DNA of 23,148 bases from Prevotella sp. UBA1104. GTDB taxonomy: Bacteria > Bacteroidota > Bacteroidia > Bacteroidales > Bacteroidaceae. The position numbers were made by a program, and so were the translations under genes. Of the stretch, positions 16,899 to 23,148 are shown piece by piece; position 1 is the first letter of the stretch; each line of letters opens with the position of its first letter. The stretch lies in assembly GCA_002314055.1 (NCBI GenBank), contig DCBP01000083.1, positions 1 to 23,148 of the forward strand, given 5' to 3'. The notes below the pieces were generated by a model. That model saw only the letters and a program-made list of their open reading frames with translations. It had not been told where the DNA came from and searched no databases.

Positions 16899-18113
16899 AT
16901 GCTGAAAGGAAAGAAAATTGTTCTCGGCATAACGGGAAGTATTGCAGCCTATAAAGCTTGCTACATCATAAGAGGACTCATAAAAGCCGGGGCTGAAGTA
17001 CAGGTGGTCATAACACCTGCCGGTAAGGAGTTTATTACCCCTATCACTCTTTCAGCCCTGACACACAAACCTGTTGTCAGCGAGTTCTTCTCGCAAAGGG
17101 ATGGAACATGGAATTCGCACGTAGACTTAGGACTTTGGGCTGATGCAATGCTCATTGCCCCATGTACCGCATCAACAATTGGGAAAATGGCTAATGGCAT
17201 AGCTGACAATATGCTCATCACAACATATCTGTCAATGAAAGCTCCTGTCATTATCGCTCCAGCCATGGATCTCGACATGTTTGCGCATCCATCTACTCAA
17301 AGGAATTTGGCGACACTGCAGGAATACGGAAATACTATCATTGAACCGCAAAGCGGATTTCTTGCCAGCGGACTCGAAGGCAAAGGACGCATGGAAGACC
17401 CTGAGGTTATAGTGAACTTCATGAACGATTTTTTCGAGAGACAGGAAAATGGTGGAAAAACGTCAAACCTGCGTGGAAAGAAAATAATGATAACAGCAGG
17501 ACCTACATACGAAAAGATTGATCCGGTAAGATTTATCGGCAACTATTCAAGCGGGAAAATGGGATTTGCGCTTGCTGAAGAATGTGCAAGACGTGGAGCT
17601 ATCGTTACGCTTATCTCGGGACCGGTTGTCATTGAATGTTCAAATAAAGTGAAAAGGATAGACGTGGAGAGCTGCGAACAGATGCACGAAGCTGCTGTAA
17701 GGGAATTTAAAGATCAAGATGCAGCAATCCTGTGTGCCGCAGTAGCAGACTTCAAACCTGAAAATATTGCTGAAAAGAAAATTAAACGAGGAAAAGAAGA
17801 CCTTGTTCTTAGACTTCTCCCCACACAAGATATTGCAGCTTCTCTTGGACGCCTAAAGAAAAGCGGGCAAAAGCTTGTAGGGTTTGCACTCGAAACGAAC
17901 GACGAGGAGACCAATGCAGTCAAAAAACTCCACAAAAAGAATTTTGACTTTATCGTCCTTAACTCAACAAGAAACAAAGGTACAACATTCCAAAGCGACT
18001 TCAACAAAATATCTATTATTTCAGAGAATGAGAAAAAAGACTTTGCCAAAAAGCCTAAAGATGAAGTAGCAAAGGACATCATTGACGAAATGGAGTTACT
18101 TTTTGAATCTTAA
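16899..18113 (+). CDS. coaBC: Bifunctional phosphopantothenoylcysteine decarboxylase / phosphopantothenate-cysteine ligase
   Basis: 404 residues, coenzyme A synthesis. The N-terminal FMN-binding CoaC half (GITGSIAAYKA near 10-20) has the expected catalytic His74 in NSHVDLGLWAD. By alignment with E. coli Dfp, the conserved PAMN Asn is Asp124 (PAMDLDM) and the catalytic Cys is Ser157 (LASGLEGKGRM). The C-terminal CoaB half begins near 190, with MITAGPTYEKIDPVRFI and NYSSGKMG for CTP and substrate binding. It starts 16 bases after the exonuclease and is followed by porD 21 bases later. The overall identity is firm. The two substitutions are, as I recall, usual in this phylum rather than a defect. 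Confidence 0.93.
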   Translation: MLKGKKIVLGITGSIAAYKACYIIRGLIKAGAEVQVVITPAGKEFITPITLSALTHKPVVSEFFSQRDGTWNSHVDLGLWADAMLIAPCTASTIGKMANGIADNMLITTYLSMKAPVIIAPAMDLDMFAHPSTQRNLATLQEYGNTIIEPQSGFLASGLEGKGRMEDPEVIVNFMNDFFERQENGGKTSNLRGKKIMITAGPTYEKIDPVRFIGNYSSGKMGFALAEECARRGAIVTLISGPVVIECSNKVKRIDVESCEQMHEAAVREFKDQDAAILCAAVADFKPENIAEKKIKRGKEDLVLRLLPTQDIAASLGRLKKSGQKLVGFALETNDEETNAVKKLHKKNFDFIVLNSTRNKGTTFQSDFNKISIISENEKKDFAKKPKDEVAKDIIDEMELLFES

Positions 18114-18134
18114 AAAAGCATATAATATTGAATT

Positions 18135-19040
18135 ATGAAACGACTGATCATATCTCTTATTTTCCTTGTCGCGACGTATTCTATATGTCAAGCACAGGAG
18201 CTACAGGCTAAAGTTACTATAAACCATAACCAAATTCAAGGAACTGACGCCAGCATTTTCGAGAATCTGCAACAGACTCTCGAACAATTTATAAATGACA
18301 GACAATGGACAAACTATCAGTTTCAGAAAAACGAGCGGATTACATGTAACTTCAATATTACCATTACAAAATATGACCAGTCGTCGAACAGGTTTACAGG
18401 CTCTGCACTTATCCAAGCCAACAGGCCTGTTTACAATTCAGCCTATACGTCTACCTTATACAATAATAAGGACAACGACTTTAATTTCGATTTTGCACAG
18501 TTTGACCAGCTCAATTTCAACGAAGAGCAGATAGACAACCAGCTTACGGCATTGGTTGCATATTATGCATATCTGATTATTGGGCTCGATCTCGACAGCT
18601 TCTCGCCAATGGGAGGTGAGGATGTGCTGCAAAGATGCATGAATCTGACAAATAACGCTCAAAATCTTGAGTTCACGGGATGGAAATCTTTCGAAAAAGA
18701 CAGGAATAGATTTGCTATTATAAATGACTATCTAGATGTGTCTATGAAACCTTTCAGACAGCTTCAATATGACTATTACAGAACAGGACTCGACGAAATG
18801 GCAAACAATTCAGAAAGAGGAAGGGCAAACATCACTACAGCTTTAGAGAAGGATTTAAAGAAAGCCCATGAAGACAAACCCCTGAGCAGTCTGCCTGCAA
18901 TATGGACAGACTACAAGAAAGATGAACTTGCCAATATCTATAAAGGTAAAGGCACACAAAAGGAAAAAGAAAGCGTTTACGAGATTCTCTTTTCTATTAA
19001 TGCATCTCAGAACAACTCTTGGGAGAAAATCAAAGAATAA
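18135..19040 (+). CDS. porD: PorD-family (DUF4835) type IX secretion protein
   Basis: 301 residues, exported: a basic start MKRLIISLIFL and a cleavage site CQA before Q21. The Cys near the site lacks a lipobox, so a lipoprotein is unlikely. The body has the DUF4835 features: ELQAKVTINHNQIQGTD just after the signal, a middle FDQLNFNEEQIDNQLTALVAYYAYLIIGLDLDSFSPMGG, and a helical C-terminal half. DUF4835 is annotated as type IX secretion component PorD; its exact step is not settled. It sits between coaBC and recN, 4 bases before recN, an arrangement I believe recurs in the phylum. It matches the sorting-tail protein at 5453-5896, since both imply a working type IX system. Confidence 0.85.
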   Translation: MKRLIISLIFLVATYSICQAQELQAKVTINHNQIQGTDASIFENLQQTLEQFINDRQWTNYQFQKNERITCNFNITITKYDQSSNRFTGSALIQANRPVYNSAYTSTLYNNKDNDFNFDFAQFDQLNFNEEQIDNQLTALVAYYAYLIIGLDLDSFSPMGGEDVLQRCMNLTNNAQNLEFTGWKSFEKDRNRFAIINDYLDVSMKPFRQLQYDYYRTGLDEMANNSERGRANITTALEKDLKKAHEDKPLSSLPAIWTDYKKDELANIYKGKGTQKEKESVYEILFSINASQNNSWEKIKE

Positions 19041-19044
19041 AGTA

Positions 19045-20712
19045 ATGTTAAAACAACTCTACATAAAGAACTTCGCACTTATCGACACTCTCGATATGCA
19101 TTTTCAGCCAGGCTTCTCTGTCATAACAGGTGAAACAGGAGCTGGAAAAAGTATCATACTTGGAGCTTTAAACCTGCTGCTCGGACAGAGGGCTGACTCA
19201 AAGATGGTTAAAGGCGACAAATCGAAATGCATCATTGAGGCTCATTTCGACTTGTCGAAATACAACATGGCAGACTTCTTCACCAATAATGACATAGAAT
19301 ACGATGCGGAAGACTGCATTATCAGACGAGAACTGACAGCCGCCGGTAAAAGCCGTGCCTTTATTAATGACACTCCGGAGCCGTTGTCGCTTGTAAAGAA
19401 ACTCGGGGAACATCTCATAGACATCCATAGTCAGCACCAGAATCTTATGCTCAACAGCGAAGACTTTCAGCTCAATGTACTTGACATTATCTCGCAGGAC
19501 AAAAGTCTCGTAGATGAATACAACGAGACTTACGACAAATATCTTCAGGCAAAGAACGATGTAAAGAAGATGAAGGAGGAAATTGAACACGGAATCGAGA
19601 ATGAGGAATTCCTGAGATTTCAACTTCGCGAGCTCGAAGATGCAAATCTGACACAAGGCATGCAAGAGGAACTCGAGGCTGAAGAAGAAAAGCTCAACCA
19701 TATTGAGGACATCAAGAGTGCATTATATCAAGCCGACGGAATTCTTAATGGCGACGGAGACGGTTTGGTAGAAAACTTGAAAGAAGCGGCAAAGGCCTTA
19801 GAAAGCATTAAGGACATATATCCGAATGTAAATGATTTGTCAAACAGGATAAACGACAGTCTCATTGAAATCAAAGATATAGCTCAGGAAATAAGTTCAC
19901 AGTCTACAGACATAGACTTTGAACCAGGAAGGCTACAACAAGTTACAGAGACTCTTGACACAATCTACACTCTCGAGCATAAACATCATACCGACTCTGT
20001 TGAAGACTTGATAAATATAAAAGAACGTTTGCAAAACCAGATTGCAAATATTGACAACAGCGACATAAAATTAAAAGAGCTTCAAGTTATTGAAACAGAA
20101 GCTCTAAGCGCTTGTTCAAAGAAGGCAGCCGCCTTATCCTCCATCCGTAGGAAAGCAGCGAAGATAGTTGAGGATGGAATGAAGAAAAGACTCGTTATGT
20201 TAGGCATTCCCAACGTAAAATTTGCAATAGAAATAGAGCAGAAAGAAATATCGAGAAATGGCAATGACAGAGTCTCATTCTTGTTCAGTGCAAACACAAG
20301 CAGTCCTATGCAACCAATAGCCAATGTTGCATCAGGTGGAGAAATTGCACGTGTCATGCTCTCCCTAAAAGCAATGATCAGCAGTGCCGTGAAACTGCCA
20401 ACCATTATCTTTGACGAAATAGATACGGGAGTAAGCGGAAAAATTGCTGAAAGAATGGCTGTCATCATGCAAGAAATGGCACAAAGCGAAAGACAAGTAA
20501 TAAGCATTACCCATCTTCCGCAAATAGCAGCACGAGGGACAACACACTATAAGGTTTACAAGGAGGAAACAGACAGCGGAACAACCAGCAGGATGAAAAT
20601 GCTGGGAAAGGATGAACGCATACAAGAAATTGCGCAGATGCTCAGCGGTGCAGACATCACCGAGGCTGCAGTCAAAAATGCAGACGAATTACTGAGAACT
20701 TGCGGAAGCTGA
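19045..20712 (+). CDS. recN: DNA repair protein RecN
   Basis: 555 residues, an SMC-like ATPase that organises DNA ends during double-strand break repair. Walker A GETGAGKS is at 29-36, the ABC signature VASGGE near 428-433, and Walker B IIFDEID with D457/E458. Between the two ATPase halves runs a long Glu/Lys/Leu coiled coil. The end, SITHLPQIAARG, is typical. The start at 19045 (MLKQLYIKNFALID) is 4 bases after the porD stop; an in-frame ATG at 18922 lies inside porD and is rejected because standard RecN begins at this motif. The stop codon falls inside the first unit of the tandem repeat that follows. Confidence 0.95.
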   Translation: MLKQLYIKNFALIDTLDMHFQPGFSVITGETGAGKSIILGALNLLLGQRADSKMVKGDKSKCIIEAHFDLSKYNMADFFTNNDIEYDAEDCIIRRELTAAGKSRAFINDTPEPLSLVKKLGEHLIDIHSQHQNLMLNSEDFQLNVLDIISQDKSLVDEYNETYDKYLQAKNDVKKMKEEIEHGIENEEFLRFQLRELEDANLTQGMQEELEAEEEKLNHIEDIKSALYQADGILNGDGDGLVENLKEAAKALESIKDIYPNVNDLSNRINDSLIEIKDIAQEISSQSTDIDFEPGRLQQVTETLDTIYTLEHKHHTDSVEDLINIKERLQNQIANIDNSDIKLKELQVIETEALSACSKKAAALSSIRRKAAKIVEDGMKKRLVMLGIPNVKFAIEIEQKEISRNGNDRVSFLFSANTSSPMQPIANVASGGEIARVMLSLKAMISSAVKLPTIIFDEIDTGVSGKIAERMAVIMQEMAQSERQVISITHLPQIAARGTTHYKVYKEETDSGTTSRMKMLGKDERIQEIAQMLSGADITEAAVKNADELLRTCGS

Positions 20713-20880
20713 TTTCAAGACAATATCTCTAAAGAGAAACTGATTTCAAAAAAACATCTCTAAAGAGAAACTGATTTCAAAAAAACATCTCTAAAGAGAA
20801 ACCTTTTTCAAAAAATCTTTAAGAAAAAACCGATAAAAAATTACATCTTTAAGAGAAAACCGATTTCAAAATTACATCTT
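20709..20880 (+). repeat. Tandem array of about 31-bp units filling the recN-downstream gap
   Basis: Six head-to-tail units: 20709-20739, 20740-20770, 20771-20801, about 20802-20829, 20830-20859 and a partial one at 20860-20880. Units 2 and 3 are identical over 31 bases, unit 1 differs from them at 3 positions, and units 4-6 are diverged and slightly shorter. Each intact unit contains TCTCTAAAGAGA, a palindrome-like core that can fold as a UCUC-UAAA-GAGA hairpin. The recN stop lies in unit 1 and the last unit ends exactly at the next start codon, so the array is the whole intergenic region. There are no spacers, so it is not CRISPR. Confidence 0.9.
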
Positions 20881-22551
20881 ATGAAATATTTAAAATCCAT
20901 TATAATGACCGCCATTGCTGCCGTTGCAGCAACAAACAGTATTGTAGCACAGCCCTCTGCAGTAAAAAAAGCAGAAGAGAGCGTATTTACCTTGACGACC
21001 TTCAACAAAGACGGTGGAATTATAGCTTCAAGCCATGGCGTTTTCACCGGAAGCAACGGAGAAGCCATAAGCAACCTAAGACCATTTATAGGAGCCCAAA
21101 AAGCCGTCGTCGTAGATAAAAAAGGACACAAATACGATGTAACGAGGATTGTTGGCGTAAACGAAATATACGATGTGGCAAAATTCAGAATCAACGGTAC
21201 AACAAAATCCGCATCAACAGCTACCGCAAATGAAGGCTCCACCCTATGGCTGCTGCCATACTCCATAAAAGGAGGGAAACCTATAGAAGCAAAGGTAAAA
21301 AGTGTAGAGAAATTCATGAATACTTATTCTTACTACATCTTTGACCTTGTCGCCCCGGCAAACACAGAAGCTTGTCCGTTTGTAAACGATGCCGGACAGA
21401 TTATCGGACTCCTGCAGACTTCAGCTACAAGCAACATTGCACATGCTACAGATGCAGCATTTATCAATGGACTCTCAACAAATGGCCTCACCATCAATGA
21501 TGCCACAATGAAAAGTATCGGAATCCCGGCAGCTCTCCCGGAAGACAAGGAACAAGCCGTACTTGCACTCATGATGATGGGACAAGGTACAGATTCGCTG
21601 AAGTACGCCACACTCGCAGGTGATTTTATCTCCAAATACCCGCAAATGATAGACGGATATATGGCTAAAGCACAAATAGAAACTGACGGAGACAATTTTA
21701 CAGCAGCAGACAAACATATGCAAGAAGCCATAAAGAATGTAACCGAAAAGGACGATGCCCATTATAACTTTGCAAAACTCATATACGCAAAAGAACTATA
21801 CAAGAAGGACTCACCTTATCCTGCATGGACTTTAGACAAAGCTCTTCAGGAGATTAATACGGCCTACAGCATAAAGCCTCTGCCACTATATAAAAGTACA
21901 GAAGGCGACATACTCTACGCAAAAGGAAATTACAACGACGCCTATAACATATACCTCCAACTGGCAAACGGCAAGATGAGAAGTGGCGACATCTTCTATA
22001 ATGCAGCCCTGTGCAAGGAGAAGATGGGCGCTTCGGATACAGAAATAATAAATCTTCTCGACAGTGCGGTAAACAACACTGACACCTTAAACATCAGGTC
22101 GGCTTCAAAATATTTCCTTATGCGCGGTGACGTGTACAACAGGATGAAAAACTACAGACAGGCAGTCTTCGACTACACAAGATACGAAGTCCTCAACAGA
22201 GGAACACTAAATGCGAACTTCTATTACATACGCGAACAGGCAGAAGTAAACGCAAAGCTCTTTAAGCAAGCCCTTGCCGACATAGATGCAGCCATTTACC
22301 TTTCACCGAAAGAGCCAACATTCATTGCTGAAAAGGCTTCACTGTTGCTAAGACTAAACATGCTGAAAGAAGCTGAAGAAGCTGCAAAGAACTGTGTGGA
22401 AATGTCTCCTGAATTCTCTGACGCCTACCTCATACTTGGACTTTCTCAGATTAAAACGGGAAGGAAACAGGAAGGAAAGGCTAATTTGAACAAAGCCAAG
22501 GACTTGGGGAACCCACAGGCTCAAGGACTGATAGACAAATACGGGAAATAA
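20881..22551 (+). CDS. Exported trypsin-fold pseudoprotease with TPR repeats
   Basis: 556 residues. A signal peptide covers about residues 1-23 (ends IVA before Q24). Residues 25-185 follow the trypsin/HtrA layout, but the catalytic positions are changed. The His position in the ISN-x-H segment is Arg67 (ISNLRPF), Asp98 remains (YDVAKFRI), and the NSGGP motif reads T-E-A-C-P at 162-166, so Ser is Glu163. VNDAGQIIGLL after it keeps the fold signature. From about 220 to the end the protein is helical tetratricopeptide-like repeats (AYNIYLQLANGK, AVFDYTRYEVLN, ALADIDAAIYLSPKEP, EAAKNCVEMSPEFSDAYLILG). It is likely a periplasmic scaffold or binding protein, not an enzyme. It is preceded by the 31-bp array and followed 18 bases later by folK. 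No recognisable ribosome site precedes the start. Confidence 0.75.
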   Translation: MKYLKSIIMTAIAAVAATNSIVAQPSAVKKAEESVFTLTTFNKDGGIIASSHGVFTGSNGEAISNLRPFIGAQKAVVVDKKGHKYDVTRIVGVNEIYDVAKFRINGTTKSASTATANEGSTLWLLPYSIKGGKPIEAKVKSVEKFMNTYSYYIFDLVAPANTEACPFVNDAGQIIGLLQTSATSNIAHATDAAFINGLSTNGLTINDATMKSIGIPAALPEDKEQAVLALMMMGQGTDSLKYATLAGDFISKYPQMIDGYMAKAQIETDGDNFTAADKHMQEAIKNVTEKDDAHYNFAKLIYAKELYKKDSPYPAWTLDKALQEINTAYSIKPLPLYKSTEGDILYAKGNYNDAYNIYLQLANGKMRSGDIFYNAALCKEKMGASDTEIINLLDSAVNNTDTLNIRSASKYFLMRGDVYNRMKNYRQAVFDYTRYEVLNRGTLNANFYYIREQAEVNAKLFKQALADIDAAIYLSPKEPTFIAEKASLLLRLNMLKEAEEAAKNCVEMSPEFSDAYLILGLSQIKTGRKQEGKANLNKAKDLGNPQAQGLIDKYGK

Positions 22552-22569
22552 GCAAAAGCTGCAGAAGAC

Positions 22570-22977
22570 ATGGCTAAAGCAAAGGAAATAATAATAGCTA
22601 TAGGGAGCAACTTCACCCAGAGAAAGAATATAGAATACGCAAAGGCGCAACTATGCGGAATACTTTGCGACGACATTATATTCTCTAAAGAGGCGTGGAC
22701 ACAACCGATAGGTATAAAATCCGACCTCTTCCTGAACTGTCTCTGTGTCGCTACAACCAAACACAGCTGCAAACAAATAAAGATTGCGCTAAAGCATGTC
22801 GAGAGGAAATGCGGTAGAACCCTGAAAAATGACAGATTAGGACATGTAATGCTCGATCTCGACATTCTGAAATTCGATGGGGAACTCTTCCACGAAGAAG
22901 ACTGGAAAAGAGACTACATCTCAGAGCTCATTGAAGACATAAACATGAGAATAAAAGACAAAGAAATGGAACAATAA
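22570..22977 (+). CDS. folK: Atypical 6-hydroxymethyl-7,8-dihydropterin pyrophosphokinase (FolK-like)
   Basis: 135 residues, shorter than the 158 of E. coli HPPK. The family pyrophosphorylates hydroxymethyl-dihydropterin with ATP before dihydropteroate synthesis. Recognisable parts: IAIGSN at 9-14, SDLFLNC near 51-57, VERKCGR at 77-83, and G91-H-V-M-L-D96-L-D98-I-L, where the two metal-binding Asp residues correspond to E. coli D95 and D97. Arg83 is kept, but the residue matching E. coli Arg92 is Val93, and the usual Gly-Pro before it is Gly-His. The C-terminal third is reduced. It could be an active variant or a diverged paralogue. It is co-transcribed with the pseudoprotease. Confidence 0.72.
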   Translation: MAKAKEIIIAIGSNFTQRKNIEYAKAQLCGILCDDIIFSKEAWTQPIGIKSDLFLNCLCVATTKHSCKQIKIALKHVERKCGRTLKNDRLGHVMLDLDILKFDGELFHEEDWKRDYISELIEDINMRIKDKEMEQ

Positions 22978-23019
22978 TTCCTATATTAAAACAAAAATTC
23001 TATATAAAAGGAAAACAAA

Positions 23020-23148
23020 ATGAGAAAGATAACTATTATAAAGAAAAATATAGGCAAAAAGCTCCTTGCCATATTTGCCATAATGGCAACAGTCCCATTA
23101 TCAAGTGCCAAAGCACAAGACTTCAGCCATTATTTTTCAAACAACACC
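23020..23148 (+). CDS. Start of a secreted protein, possibly peptidase M64 N-terminal domain
   Basis: Open from ATG at 23020 to the window edge (43 codons) and preceded by an AAAGGA ribosome site. The first 32 residues form a long signal peptide: a basic MRKITIIKKN region, a hydrophobic LLAIFAIMATVPLSS core, and an AKA before Q33. The mature start QDFSHYFSNNT resembles the beginning of the M64-type (IgA peptidase-like) exported proteins of Bacteroidota as I remember them. Eleven residues cannot confirm this. It follows folK by 42 bases on the same strand. Confidence 0.55.
   Translation, partial: MRKITIIKKNIGKKLLAIFAIMATVPLSSAKAQDFSHYFSNNT

Noticed and set aside
18135..18200. Lipoprotein signal in PorD because of a Cys near the cleavage site
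   Set aside because: The residues before the Cys (Y-S-I) do not form a lipobox; a signal peptidase I site after CQA fits better.
18922..19044. N-terminal extension of RecN from an in-frame ATG at 18922
   Set aside because: It lies inside the porD coding region, and standard RecN proteins begin at the MLKQLYIKNF motif.
19198..19701. Antisense open frame opposite recN
   Set aside because: It is a shadow of the coiled-coil coding region, with no promoter, ribosome site or recognisable domain.
20709..20880. Possible CRISPR array
   Set aside because: The units are directly adjacent with no unique spacers, and no cas gene is present.

Overview
The window reads as chromosomal DNA from a member of the Bacteroidota, most likely a Prevotella-like Bacteroidales. 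Four lines of evidence agree. Several intergenic regions carry the Bacteroidota promoter signature (TTTG, about 19-22 bases, then TAnnTTTG). There is a PorD-family (DUF4835) type IX secretion protein and a small protein with a type IX sorting-like tail. Families largely confined to this phylum are present (DUF3127, DUF5687, PIF1-like helicase with HRDC). The DNA is AT-rich, with weak Shine-Dalgarno sites. No insertion sequence, integrase, phage gene, CRISPR array or rRNA was seen.

Layout. Positions 1-357 hold the 5' end of a minus-strand tRNA running off the left edge, its promoter, and a promoter for a PIF1-like helicase with an HRDC domain (358-2496, +). This helicase converges, across a strong hairpin terminator, on a two-gene minus-strand secreted operon: a small protein with a type IX sorting-like C-terminus (5453-5896) followed by a multidomain PL1 pectate lyase (2631-5438). 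That operon's promoter sits beside a 16-bp imperfect inverted repeat built on AAACGTTT palindromes, a likely operator. Next comes a minus-strand envelope operon: ftsK, then a LolA-like chaperone, then a DUF5687 membrane protein.

A divergent promoter region then starts a tight plus-strand operon of a DEDDy 3'-5' exonuclease, an RlmI-like rRNA methyltransferase and tilS. It ends opposite a minus-strand DUF3127 gene whose product finishes in an SSB-like DDLPF tip. DUF3127 is transcribed away from dnaN. Downstream of dnaN lies one long plus-strand run: a strong hairpin, an epsilon-like DEDDh exonuclease, coaBC, porD, recN, a 31-bp tandem repeat filling the whole gap after recN, a trypsin-fold/TPR protein that has lost its catalytic residues, an atypical folK, and the first 43 codons of another secreted protein.

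The window is therefore mostly housekeeping: replication and repair (dnaN, exonucleases, recN, ftsK, DUF3127, helicase), tRNA and rRNA modification, cofactor synthesis (CoA, folate) and envelope/secretion, with one accessory plant-polysaccharide operon. No complete novel system is evident. The best second-look items are the recN-proximal 31-bp array, the pseudoprotease-TPR protein, the DUF3127/SSB-tip protein, the pectate lyase operator and its sorting-domain partner, and the substituted catalytic positions in CoaBC and FolK.
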